This document shows, piece after piece, positions 7,231-15,104 of a stretch of 36,013 nt of DNA. Every line of letters begins with the position of its first letter. The first letter of the stretch is position 1. The stretch is from the NCBI GenBank assembly GCA_900551985.1, contig URYG01000007.1:1-36013 (forward strand). Reading direction: 5' to 3'. The position numbers were made by a program, and so were the translations under genes. The notes beneath the pieces were generated by a model. That model searched no databases. It was not told the DNA's origin and saw nothing but the letters and a program-made list of their open reading frames with translations. The stretch is from an uncultured Prevotella sp. (GTDB taxonomy: Bacteria > Bacteroidota > Bacteroidia > Bacteroidales > Bacteroidaceae).

Positions 7231-9201
7231 ATGAACATTCAGAAACTAATAATTGCAGCATTGACAGCTACTGTTTTACCAACTTCATTGAGTGCCCAGC
7301 AGACATTCAATGAGATGATGTATTCTAAGGAGAAAACCATGTTTGTCCTGAATGCACCCACCGCAGGAAAATCATCAGTTACCATCCGTCTCTATAAGGA
7401 TGGACAAAAGGGAAAGGCCTACAAGACCTTGAAGATGAAGAAGATGGGCGATGAGCGTTGGGAGGCTATCGTGAAGGGCGACCTGAAGGGTAAGTTCTAT
7501 ACCTTCGATATCGGAAAGGGCGAAACTCCGGGAACCTTTGCCAAGGCTGTAGGCGTGAACGGAAACCGTGGTGCCATCGTTGATTTGTATGATACCGACC
7601 CTGTGGGATGGGACAAGGATGTGCGCCCTGCCATCCAGTCGCCAGCCGACCTCGTTATCTACGAGCTTCACGTGCGTGATTTCTCCGTTTCTCCTACATC
7701 GGGCTTGAAGTATCAGGGCAAGTATCTCGCCCTCACCGAGCCAAAGGCTATCGAATATCTCAAGAACCTCGGCATCAATGCCATCCATTTCCAGCCGGTA
7801 TTCGATTATGCATCCGTAGATGAGACAAAGCTCGATAAGCCACAGTTCAACTGGGGCTACGATCCGAAGAACTATAATGTGCCGGAAGGCAGCTACAGCA
7901 CTGACCCATATTCTCCTGTTACCCGCATCAAAGAGTTCAAGGAGATGGTAATGGCATTGCACAAGGCAGGCATTCGAGTAATCTTCGATGCCGTTTATAA
8001 CCATACCTTCGATATCAACGGCAGCAACTTCCAGCGTACCTATCCTGATTATTACTATCGCAAAACCAAGGATGGAAAGTATAGCGACGGTTCCGGCTGC
8101 GGTAACGAGACAGCTTCAGAAAAGCCATTGATGCGCCAGTTTATGCTGGAGAGCGTGAAGTACTGGATTGATGAATTCCATATCGATGGTTTCCGCTTCG
8201 ACCTGATGGGTGTGCACGATATCGAAACCATGCAGGCAATTCGTGAGATGGTAAACCGCATCGATCCTAGCATCTATATCTATGGTGAGGGATGGAGTGC
8301 CGGCAGTTGTGCTTATCCTACCGAAAAGCTTGCCATGAAGGCTAATACCCACCAGCTCAATGGTATCGGTGCCTTCAGCGATGATATGCGCGATGCCCTC
8401 CGTGGTCCTTTCTCTGATGACCATAAGGGTGCGCTCCTGGCTGGTCTTCCAGGACAGGAGGAGAGTCTGAAGTTCGGTATCGTGGGTGGCATCGCTCATC
8501 CGCAGGTGGATATGAACAAGGTGAACTATGACAAGAAGCCTTGGACCAACAACCCAACCGAGCAGATCAGCTATGTAAGCTGCCACGATGATATGTGTCT
8601 GGTAGATAGATTGAAGGCAAGCATCCCATCTCTGACAGACCAGAAGATCTCTGAAGAGATGCGTACTGCCGAATTGCTCCGCATCGACCAGCTTGCCCAG
8701 ACCTGCGTGTTCACCTCTCAGGGTGTGCCTTTCATCCTTGCCGGCGAGGAAATGCTCCGCGACAAGAAGGGTGTACACAACAGTTACAACTCTCCAGACA
8801 GCATCAACCAGTTTACCTGGACCAATCTGCAGAAGTATCCACAGGCATTCACCTTCTATAAGAATCTGATTCAGCTCCGCAAAAACCATCCAGCCTTCCG
8901 TCTTTCTACAGGCGATAAGGTACGTGAGCATCTGGAGTTTCTGTCTAGCCAGGATGCCAGCGGCAAGGAGCAGAGCTGCCTCGTAGGTTTCCAGCTCAAG
9001 AACCTGGAAGGTATCGATGCGTGGAAGCATATCGTAGTCATCTACAATTTCAATCAGCAGACCAAGAAGATGCAGATTCCTGAGGGCAACTATACCGTGG
9101 CTTGCTGCAACGGTGTCATCAACGAGGAAGGTCTGGGCTTTATCTCGGGCAAGGAAGTAGAGGTTGCCCCTCAGTCTGCCTTGATTCTTTATCAGAAATA
9201 G
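7231..9201 (+). CDS. pulA: Type I pullulanase (GH13, secreted)
   Basis: Debranching enzyme that cleaves alpha-1,6 linkages of pullulan, amylopectin or limit dextrins. It has 656 residues, a signal peptide ending at about SLSAQ (residue 22), a CBM48-like beta-domain (about 30-125), then the GH13 barrel. The type I pullulanase hallmark FNWGYDPKNYNVPEGSYS is at residues 206-223. Catalytic residues: nucleophile D324 in GFRFDLMG, acid/base E353 in YGEGW, and D453 in SCHDDM. The C-terminal all-beta domain closes with VEVAPQSALILYQK. It belongs to the susB-pulA-susA unit; the 147-bp gap to susB holds a large RNA hairpin and a 14-bp direct repeat, so its expression may be tuned separately. The signal peptide implies periplasmic or exported action. 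Confidence 0.93.
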   Translation: MNIQKLIIAALTATVLPTSLSAQQTFNEMMYSKEKTMFVLNAPTAGKSSVTIRLYKDGQKGKAYKTLKMKKMGDERWEAIVKGDLKGKFYTFDIGKGETPGTFAKAVGVNGNRGAIVDLYDTDPVGWDKDVRPAIQSPADLVIYELHVRDFSVSPTSGLKYQGKYLALTEPKAIEYLKNLGINAIHFQPVFDYASVDETKLDKPQFNWGYDPKNYNVPEGSYSTDPYSPVTRIKEFKEMVMALHKAGIRVIFDAVYNHTFDINGSNFQRTYPDYYYRKTKDGKYSDGSGCGNETASEKPLMRQFMLESVKYWIDEFHIDGFRFDLMGVHDIETMQAIREMVNRIDPSIYIYGEGWSAGSCAYPTEKLAMKANTHQLNGIGAFSDDMRDALRGPFSDDHKGALLAGLPGQEESLKFGIVGGIAHPQVDMNKVNYDKKPWTNNPTEQISYVSCHDDMCLVDRLKASIPSLTDQKISEEMRTAELLRIDQLAQTCVFTSQGVPFILAGEEMLRDKKGVHNSYNSPDSINQFTWTNLQKYPQAFTFYKNLIQLRKNHPAFRLSTGDKVREHLEFLSSQDASGKEQSCLVGFQLKNLEGIDAWKHIVVIYNFNQQTKKMQIPEGNYTVACCNGVINEEGLGFISGKEVEVAPQSALILYQK

Positions 9202-9247
9202 TCTATATATATAATAAGGTGTAGGAATAGTCTATATATAATAAGGT
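9197..9247 (+). repeat. Tandem duplication spanning the pulA stop and the spacer to the next GH13
   Basis: AATAGTCTATATATA...TAATAAGGT occurs at 9197-9220 and 9226-9247. The first copy includes the pulA stop codon TAG. The second copy ends 7 bp before the next start codon and supplies AAGGT just upstream of it. This looks like a local spacer duplication. Confidence 0.75.
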
Positions 9248-9253
9248 ATAAAT

Positions 9254-11179
9254 ATGAAAAAGGTTATAGCTTCTTTATTACTTATGGGTAGTGCAATAAG
9301 TATGAACGCTGCGGTCAACGTAAGCCGCATTGAACCTACCGACTGGTATGTGGGCATGAAGGATGCTTCGCTCCAGCTGATGGTGTATGGCAAGGATATC
9401 AAGAATGCTGATGTCTCTGTGGATTATCCTGGTGTGAAGGTGGATAGCATCGCCCGCCTCGATTCTCCTAACTATCTCCTGGTGTATCTCAATCTCGATG
9501 GTGCCAAGGCTGGAGAGATGACACTCAACTTCAAGCAGGGCAAGCAGTCGAAGAAGGTGAAGTATGTGTTGAAGAACCGCGAGATGGCGGGCGACAAGCG
9601 CATCGGTTTCTCTAACGAGGATGTGCTCTACATGCTGATGCCCGACCGCTTTGCCAATGGCAATCTGAAGAACGATGCATTCAAGAACATGCGTGACAAG
9701 ACCTGCGACCGCACTGCGCCTAGCCTTCGTCATGGCGGTGACCTGGAGGGAATCCGCCAGCATCTGGATTATTTCAATCAGTTGGGTGTAACTGCCCTGT
9801 GGTTTACTCCGGTTTTGGAGAATGATAGTCCTAATGATGGCAAGAACAGTACCTATCACGGTTATGCTACCACCAATTACTATCGTGTAGATCCACGCTT
9901 CGGAACCAATGCAGAGTACAAGCAGCTTACCGATGAGGCTCACAAGAAGGGACTGAAGATCGTGATGGATATGATTTTCAACCATTGCGGTTTCGATCAT
10001 CCTTGGGTAGCTGATATGCCATCGAAGGATTGGTTCAATACCCCAGAATGGCTGGCTCCAGAAAATCAGACTCCTGAGCACCAGAAGAAGATCGGAACCG
10101 TAGATGGTGCTGCCAAGGTGAACGACAAGTATCTGCAGACCAGTTACAAGCTGACTCCTGTGCTCGATCCATACGCCAGCAAGGTGGATCTCACAGAAAC
10201 TGTAGATGGTTGGTTTGTACCAAGCATGCCAGACCTTAACCAGCGTAATCCGCACGTCATCAAGTATCTGATTCAGAACAGTGAGTGGTGGATTGAGACT
10301 GTAGGTATTGATGGCATCCGCATGGATACCTATCCATACGCCGACCGTGATGCGATGGCACACTGGATGAAGGTGTTGGGCGAGGAATATCCTCACTTCA
10401 ATACCGTGGGCGAGACTTGGGTAACTGAACCTGCCTATACCGCTGCATGGCAGAAGGACAGCAAGCTTTCTGAAAAGAACAGTTATCTGCCAACCGTCAT
10501 GGATTTCGCCTTCTTCGACCGCATTAACAGTGCCAAGAACGAGGAGACTGATGACTGGTGGAACGGCATGAACCGTATCTATAATGTATTCTGCTACGAC
10601 TATCTCTATCCGAACCCAAAGAGCGTGATGGCATTCGTAGAGAACCACGATACCGACCGCTTCCTGGGCGAAGGCAAGGATACCCTGGCTTTGAAGCAGG
10701 CTTTGGCCCTTCTCCTTACCGTCAACCGCACCCCACAGCTCTATTACGGAACTGAGGTGTTGATGAATGGTACCAAGAGCGTAACCGATGGTAACGTGCG
10801 CAAGGACTTCCCTGGTGGATGGGCTGGTGACAAGCACAATGCCTTTACTGCCGAAGGAAGAACACTGGCAGAGAACCAGATGTTCGACTGGCTCAGCAGA
10901 TTACTGCACTGGCGCCAGGGCAACGAGGTTGTCACCAAGGGTAAGCAGACCCAGTTCTGTCCTCAGAAGGGTGTGTATGTCATCGCCCGACAGTACAACG
11001 GAAAGAACGTGATGACCATCATCAATGGCAAGAAGGAAGCCAACGAACTGAATGTTTCCCGCTATGCTGAGATTATCGGCAATGCAGAGAAGGCTACGGA
11101 TGTAACAAGCGGCCGCACCGTTCTGATCAACAAGAACGTGAAGCTCCGTCCTCGCCAGACTATGATACTCGAATTCTAG
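9254..11179 (+). CDS. susA: GH13 neopullulanase/cyclomaltodextrinase (SusA-like), exported
   Basis: Hydrolyses alpha-1,4 bonds in pullulan, cyclodextrins or maltodextrins. It has 641 residues; SusA of B. thetaiotaomicron has about 617. A signal peptide (MKKVIASLLLMGSAISMNAA) is followed by a cyclomaltodextrinase N-terminal domain (VNVSRIEPTDWYVGMKDASL to about residue 110). The GH13 barrel begins with DVLYMLMPDRFANGN, and a short C-terminal beta-domain (about 550-641) ends in RPRQTMILEF. Catalytic residues by motif: nucleophile D358 in GIRMDTYPYAD, acid/base E387 in TVGETW, and D466 in VENHDTDRF. It is the last gene of the susB operon and is followed by a strong terminator. The susA symbol rests on domain layout and context; exact substrate preference cannot be read from sequence. 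Confidence 0.88.
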   Translation: MKKVIASLLLMGSAISMNAAVNVSRIEPTDWYVGMKDASLQLMVYGKDIKNADVSVDYPGVKVDSIARLDSPNYLLVYLNLDGAKAGEMTLNFKQGKQSKKVKYVLKNREMAGDKRIGFSNEDVLYMLMPDRFANGNLKNDAFKNMRDKTCDRTAPSLRHGGDLEGIRQHLDYFNQLGVTALWFTPVLENDSPNDGKNSTYHGYATTNYYRVDPRFGTNAEYKQLTDEAHKKGLKIVMDMIFNHCGFDHPWVADMPSKDWFNTPEWLAPENQTPEHQKKIGTVDGAAKVNDKYLQTSYKLTPVLDPYASKVDLTETVDGWFVPSMPDLNQRNPHVIKYLIQNSEWWIETVGIDGIRMDTYPYADRDAMAHWMKVLGEEYPHFNTVGETWVTEPAYTAAWQKDSKLSEKNSYLPTVMDFAFFDRINSAKNEETDDWWNGMNRIYNVFCYDYLYPNPKSVMAFVENHDTDRFLGEGKDTLALKQALALLLTVNRTPQLYYGTEVLMNGTKSVTDGNVRKDFPGGWAGDKHNAFTAEGRTLAENQMFDWLSRLLHWRQGNEVVTKGKQTQFCPQKGVYVIARQYNGKNVMTIINGKKEANELNVSRYAEIIGNAEKATDVTSGRTVLINKNVKLRPRQTMILEF

Positions 11180-11191
11180 AAAAAACTCAAG

Positions 11192-11234
11192 AAAGTGCCT
11201 ATCAGTGTAAAATTACACCGTTAGGCACTTTTTT
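11192..11234 (+). terminator. Strong terminator ending the susB-pulA-susA unit
   Basis: A 19-bp stem with two mismatches (11192-11210 with 11213-11231; arms begin AAAGTGCCTA and end TAGGCACTTT) is followed by a T run. Confidence 0.9.
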
Positions 11235-11268
11235 CTTGTATTTATTCTTTTGTTTCGATAATTCTTTG

Positions 11269-11277
11269 TACTTTTGC
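11269..11277 (+). promoter_or_regulatory. Promoter -7 box of the small-peptide/sensor-regulator operon
   Basis: TACTTTTGC fits TAnnTTTGC exactly and is preceded by TTTG at 11249-11252. The same TGTACTTTTGC sequence forms the -7 box at the susC-like and GH51 promoters. Confidence 0.65.
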
Positions 11278-11303
11278 AAGCAGAGAGTTAAAAACTTAAT
11301 AAA

Positions 11304-11504
11304 ATGGATGAAGAATTAGGCAAATGGCTGTTGGATATATCTAAGTATATAATTACTGCATATATACTCGCCGAGATGTTTGGTAAAGACAATGACTCAA
11401 TTTGGGCAGTGGTAGGAGCTGTAGTTTTAGCTGCAGCCTCTTTCGTTGGTGGCTTATATCTTATTAAAAAAGGTAAAAATAAAAAAAATAAGAAAGGAAA
11501 ATAA
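11304..11504 (+). CDS. Small two-TM membrane protein, function unknown
   Basis: A 66-residue protein. A short acidic N-terminus (MDEELGKWLLDISKY) leads into a hydrophobic segment (about 13-27). A second hydrophobic segment (about 34-54, WAVVGAVVLAAASFVGGLYLI) is followed by a very basic tail (KKGKNKKNKKGK). It resembles small two-helix Bacteroidota proteins of the DUF6722 kind as I remember them; this is unverified. It is the first gene after the -7 box at 11269 and its stop codon is one base away from the next ATG, so it is translationally linked to three tiny peptides and then to the sensor-regulator. The role is unknown. The context allows a part in membrane signalling, but nothing in the sequence proves it. 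Confidence 0.7.
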   Translation: MDEELGKWLLDISKYIITAYILAEMFGKDNDSIWAVVGAVVLAAASFVGGLYLIKKGKNKKNKKGK

Positions 11505-11505
11505 T

Positions 11506-11601
11506 ATGGATACTGGTTTATTGATAATGTATATTTTCGTGGCAATTATTATTGTTGGTTCTCTTGTCTATTCTAGACTTGAAGATAAGAAAGGAAAATA
11601 A
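11506..11601 (+). CDS. Tiny membrane peptide 1 (31 aa), first of a tandem family
   Basis: The peptide begins MDTGLLIMYIFVAII, continues with a hydrophobic stretch to VGSLVYS, and ends in a charged tail LEDKKGK. It is a single-pass TM peptide. The ATG is preceded by AAGAAAGGAAAATAAT, a purine-rich Shine-Dalgarno-like site that is unusually clear for Bacteroidota and overlaps the end of the preceding gene. It shares the MxxGLLxMYxF start and the RBS with the next two ORFs, which points to tandem duplication under coding constraint. Function is unknown. Confidence 0.6.
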   Translation: MDTGLLIMYIFVAIIIVGSLVYSRLEDKKGK

Positions 11602-11602
11602 T

Positions 11603-11707
11603 ATGGATACAGGATTGTTTATTATGTATGGCTTTTTGTTGCTTTTGGCAGCAGGAATATTTATTTATGCCAAAATTGATGATCGCAAAGAACAGAAAAG
11701 GCAATAA
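11603..11707 (+). CDS. Tiny membrane peptide 2 (34 aa), tandem family
   Basis: The peptide starts MDTGLFIMYGFLLLLAAGIF and ends IYAKIDDRKEQKRQ: one hydrophobic helix followed by a hydrophilic tail. It starts 2 nt after the stop of peptide 1, with the same GGAAAATAAT upstream sequence. It differs from peptide 1 mostly inside the helix and in the tail while keeping MDTGLxIMY. Probably translated from the same mRNA as the downstream regulator. Confidence 0.6.
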   Translation: MDTGLFIMYGFLLLLAAGIFIYAKIDDRKEQKRQ

Positions 11708-11708
11708 T

Positions 11709-11819
11709 ATGAGTAATGGATTATTGGCAATGTATATTTTCCTTGCTGTGTTCGCAACAGGATTAGTTATCTATTCAAAATGGGGGATAAGCATCAGCAA
11801 CAAGAGCAATAAATGGTGA
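11709..11819 (+). CDS. Tiny membrane peptide 3 (36 aa), overlaps the sensor-regulator start
   Basis: The peptide starts MSNGLLAMYIFLAVFATGLV and ends IYSKWGISISNKSNKW: one TM helix and a hydrophilic tail. It begins one nucleotide after the stop of peptide 2. Its last 7 nt overlap the start of the 990-aa sensor-regulator (ATG at 11813, stop TGA at 11817-11819), a classic translational coupling arrangement. This suggests the peptides and sensor are made together, perhaps as small membrane partners or as a translational leader. Confidence 0.6.
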   Translation: MSNGLLAMYIFLAVFATGLVIYSKWGISISNKSNKW

Positions 11820-14785
11820 CTAGATACATTCTTTCCATAATAAGCGTTTTTTTCATAACCTTGAGCAGTTTTGCGCAAGGCAGCCTTCCTAGTCGCTTTA
11901 ATGTAAGCTATCTCAATATGGCGGCAGGAATGCCTAATAATTTTGCAGATGATATTTTCCAGGATTCATACGGCTTCGTCTGGATCAGTACACATGGAGG
12001 TGGACTGGTACGTTATGACGGATTCAATTATATGAACTTCAATCTGGGCTCATCCGGTATCAGTCTGCGAAGCAATAGCTGCCGCAATGTCTATGAAGAT
12101 CATTTCAAGCGCCTTTGGATAGCTTTCGAGGAAGGTCCGCAGGTGCTCGACCTCAAAACGATGCAGCCCATCATTCCACCTTGTGAGAATGAAAAGGTAG
12201 AAGCTCTGCTCAACAAAGCACTCAAGAACCTTTGTACCCGAATGTATTGCGATGCCAAGGGTAATGTTTGGATGTTATCCATCAATCTCCTAACCCGATT
12301 CTCCTTCAATGAGAAGGGCGAGGTGAATAGTGTATTGTCTATGGATTATCCATTCAATGCTCCAGATTTCGGTCTTTGCGATGTTTTTCGTAAGGGCACG
12401 GTGGTGATGTGTAATAATGGAGTAGTGAGTGAATTCTCAGTTCAAAACAACAGATTGGTGGCAAAGAACATCAGTTCGATGTTCTTACCGCTCGATTACC
12501 GATATGCAGGAGCCGTCATCTCTTATCATGGAAAAATCTGGCTCGGTACCAACCGTGGTTTGTTTAACAGCGCCAAGCAGGAATTCCACTGTTCTGCAAC
12601 CGATCATTCGCTTCAGCATGAAGTGGTAACGTGTCTCGCTATCACTCCCGATGATAAACTCCTGGTGGGTACCCTCTGTGGTGTGGATATTATAGATGAC
12701 AAGACTGGTACGATTGAGCATTGGAATTGCAGCAGTGTGAATCCGTTGAGTAGCAACTTTGTGAACAGCCTGTTGTCTAAGGATGGCCAGATCTGGGTAG
12801 GTACCGAAACGGGTGGTATCACCAAGTTGGCACCTCGCCAGTTGCAGCTGGAGTTTTTCAAGCACGATGCTGCGAATCCTGCCAGCCTTTCTCCGAATGC
12901 CGTGAATGCGATGTATGCAGCCCCGGATGGTACCCTGTGGGTGGGAACTGTAGAGGGCGGACTCAATGCCCTGGCTCCTGGCAGCAGTAACTTTACCCAT
13001 TATACGGTGGCAAATTCCGGTTTGCCCCACAACAGTGTTTCCACGCTTGCTGCCGATAACCGCGGTAATCTGTGGATTGGAACCTGGGGGGCGGGCATTG
13101 CGGTGATGAATCTCCAGCAGCCGGGCAAGATCATTCCTCTTGTGGTAGATGCCAAGCACCAGCATTTGCTGAATTTTGCAGGAGCACTGGTGTATGATCC
13201 TATCAATGATGGTATGTGGCTGGGCACCAATGATGGTCTCTTCTTCTACGACCTGAAGCGTCAGCAGTTGATAGAGCCTTTCAAGGGCTGTCTGAATGTG
13301 CGTGGCTGCATCGGAAACCTGATTACTCCGGATGGTAAGCTCCTGATGGGATGTGTGCAGGGTATGGTAGAGATCAACTTGAAGTCCCGTTCCCGTGGAA
13401 AGGGTGAGTTTGCCGTCGAATATCATCAGTATAAGTTGGATGCCCCAGAGAGTGGGGTAATAGACAAGATTCTCTCTTTCTGTCTGGCGAAGGATGGCAA
13501 GATCTGGCTGGGCAGCAATGGCTATGGCTTGTATTGCTATAATTATAATAAGGAGGGAAAGACATACGTGAAGTCTTTCACCACAAATAATGGATTAGCC
13601 AACAATACCGTGAAGGGTATTGTAGAGGATAATCAGGGTATGTTATGGATAGCTACGGATAATGGACTCTCCATCTTCAATCCGAAGACCGAGACTTTCA
13701 GCAGTTATTCCCGTGAGGATGGACTGCTCAGTTCGCAGTTCTATTTCAATGGTGCCATCCGTGATGCCAAGGGTAAGATCTACCTGGGTACCGATGAGGG
13801 ATTGATGGCTGTTACGGGTGTGAACCATGCTGTTCATAACGCAGCCAGACTGCGTTTTACCGAACTTCTGGTAGATAACCAGCCGGTTTTTGCCGGCAGC
13901 GATTATCTCGACGATGATATTTCCATAGCCAAAAGGTTGTGCATCCATGAGAGCGACAAGTCGTTTACGATCTTCTTTTCTGCCTTGAACTATGGCAGCG
14001 AGAGTCAGGGTGTGTATCTCTATCGTATGAAGGGATATGAGAACGATTGGGTTCAGTTGAAACCGGGGCAGCACAGTGTGCGCTATTCCACCTTGCCGGC
14101 AGGCAGCTATCAGTTTGAAGTGAAGTATATTCCTTCCTTCGATTCCAATAAGGAGCAGGTCATCTCCGTGGATGTCAAGGTGACTCCTTATTTCTGGAAG
14201 AGCTGGTGGTTTGTTTCCCTGGTGGTGATAGCCTTCATCGCCTTCCTGCTCTACATCTATACCAGCAGACTGGAGAAGATGCGCGAACGCGAGGTGGAGG
14301 AACTCTATCGTCCGATAGAGGCAGCCCTGAAGGATAGTGACGAACCGGGCAAGCTGCAGAGTCGAATCCAGCAGATTCTGGAGAACCAGAAGCGCTATCA
14401 GGATAGTCAGAAGAAGTCGATAGAGGCTGATAAGAAAAAGGTAGCCGAAAAGGAGCGTCCGTTCATGGATACCGTGATGGAGGTGATGGAGAGAAACTAC
14501 GATAACTCGGAGTTCGGAGTGCAGGAGTTGGCCGATGAGATGCGGATGAACCGCAGCGTGCTCAGTAAGATGCTGAATGCTGAGGCTGGTCAGCCTACCG
14601 CCCAGTTTATCCGCAACTATCGTCTCGACATTGCAAAGAAGATGATTACTGAGAATGTGGCAAACCGGAATATCACGGAGATTGCCTATCGTGTAGGCTT
14701 CAATGATCCGAAGTATTTTACCCGTTGCTTTACCAAGCAGTATGGTGTGTCGCCTTCTTCCTATAAGGAATCGCTCGACGAGTAG
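11813..14785 (+). CDS. Transmembrane one-protein sensor with beta-propeller and AraC-type HTH (no kinase)
   Basis: A 990-residue protein. A signal-anchor/signal peptide (MVTRYILSIISVFFITLSSFAQ) is followed by a large periplasmic region of two-component-regulator-propeller repeats (DSYGFVWISTHGGGLVRYDG, NRGNLWIGTWGAGIAVM, DNQGMLWIATDNGLSIFNP and others, about residues 25-690). A Y_Y_Y-like domain follows (YLYRMKGYENDWVQL to about 785), then one TM helix (about 795-815), a charged coiled region and a C-terminal AraC/XylS HTH (about 885-990; VQELADEMRMNRSVLSKMLN and ITEIAYRVGFNDPKYFTRCF). It has the sensor end and DNA-binding end of hybrid two-component regulators but no histidine kinase or receiver, so signalling must cross the membrane directly. 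Location before susC suggests it activates the arabinan genes, probably by binding the TTTGTCCACCT direct repeats. The start overlaps the upstream micro-ORF. Confidence 0.88.
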   Translation: MVTRYILSIISVFFITLSSFAQGSLPSRFNVSYLNMAAGMPNNFADDIFQDSYGFVWISTHGGGLVRYDGFNYMNFNLGSSGISLRSNSCRNVYEDHFKRLWIAFEEGPQVLDLKTMQPIIPPCENEKVEALLNKALKNLCTRMYCDAKGNVWMLSINLLTRFSFNEKGEVNSVLSMDYPFNAPDFGLCDVFRKGTVVMCNNGVVSEFSVQNNRLVAKNISSMFLPLDYRYAGAVISYHGKIWLGTNRGLFNSAKQEFHCSATDHSLQHEVVTCLAITPDDKLLVGTLCGVDIIDDKTGTIEHWNCSSVNPLSSNFVNSLLSKDGQIWVGTETGGITKLAPRQLQLEFFKHDAANPASLSPNAVNAMYAAPDGTLWVGTVEGGLNALAPGSSNFTHYTVANSGLPHNSVSTLAADNRGNLWIGTWGAGIAVMNLQQPGKIIPLVVDAKHQHLLNFAGALVYDPINDGMWLGTNDGLFFYDLKRQQLIEPFKGCLNVRGCIGNLITPDGKLLMGCVQGMVEINLKSRSRGKGEFAVEYHQYKLDAPESGVIDKILSFCLAKDGKIWLGSNGYGLYCYNYNKEGKTYVKSFTTNNGLANNTVKGIVEDNQGMLWIATDNGLSIFNPKTETFSSYSREDGLLSSQFYFNGAIRDAKGKIYLGTDEGLMAVTGVNHAVHNAARLRFTELLVDNQPVFAGSDYLDDDISIAKRLCIHESDKSFTIFFSALNYGSESQGVYLYRMKGYENDWVQLKPGQHSVRYSTLPAGSYQFEVKYIPSFDSNKEQVISVDVKVTPYFWKSWWFVSLVVIAFIAFLLYIYTSRLEKMREREVEELYRPIEAALKDSDEPGKLQSRIQQILENQKRYQDSQKKSIEADKKKVAEKERPFMDTVMEVMERNYDNSEFGVQELADEMRMNRSVLSKMLNAEAGQPTAQFIRNYRLDIAKKMITENVANRNITEIAYRVGFNDPKYFTRCFTKQYGVSPSSYKESLDE

Positions 14786-14825
14786 GTGTGTTTGGAAGTA
14801 TATAATTGTTAAGAAACCGAAATAC

Positions 14826-14865
14826 AACAAGGAGTTGCTTGATTTAAGTCAAGCAACTCCTTGTT
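14826..14865 (+). terminator. Terminator after the sensor-regulator gene
   Basis: A perfect 17-bp stem (14826-14842 with 14849-14865) with a 6-nt loop, containing AAGGAGTTGCTTG; the right arm ends in TTGTTTTG. Confidence 0.88.
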
Positions 14866-14931
14866 TTGTATGTGTGGGAGCACAACTAGTGGATAAGTGC
14901 GTAATAAACGGAAAAATCTACTGTTTATGCA

Positions 14932-14965
14932 GTTTGTCCACCTATTATTTACGTTTGTCCACCTA
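14932..14965 (+). promoter_or_regulatory. Direct repeats GTTTGTCCACCTA upstream of susC-like: probable activator site
   Basis: Two identical 13-mers at 14932-14944 and 14953-14965 are offset by 21 bp (two helical turns), as expected for an AraC-type dimer. The TTTGTCCACCT of the second copy ends exactly 19 nt before the -7 box at 14984. One copy with the same 19-nt spacing lies at the GH51 promoter. Confidence 0.75.
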
Positions 14966-14983
14966 CTTAATACTGATTAATTG

Positions 14984-14992
14984 TACTTTTGC
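14984..14992 (+). promoter_or_regulatory. susC-like promoter -7 box
   Basis: TACTTTTGC matches TAnnTTTGC perfectly. No good -33 element is seen at the expected place, which fits an activator-dependent promoter. The remaining 14786-15104 gap holds the terminator, the direct repeats and a leader of about 105 nt. Confidence 0.7.
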
Positions 14993-15009
14993 CACCGAAA
15001 ATTAACGAT

Positions 15010-15042
15010 CAAACCGATTTGCGGTAACAGACAAACCGTTTG
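15010..15042 (+). repeat. CAAACCG(A)TTTG pair in the susC leader
   Basis: CAAACCGATTTG (15010-15021) and CAAACCGTTTG (15032-15042) are near-identical, each roughly palindromic, downstream of the predicted start of transcription. They could be an extra operator or RNA structure; weak. Confidence 0.45.
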
Positions 15043-15104
15043 AAAATTAACAAACCAAAGAAAATTAGAATAAACAAAATCATAAACCTAAAAAGTTTTA
15101 AGCA

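Noticed and set aside
11813..14785. Calling the 990-aa sensor a hybrid two-component system
   Set aside because: Between the TM and the HTH there is only a charged coiled region of about 70 residues; no histidine kinase, HATPase or receiver motifs are present.
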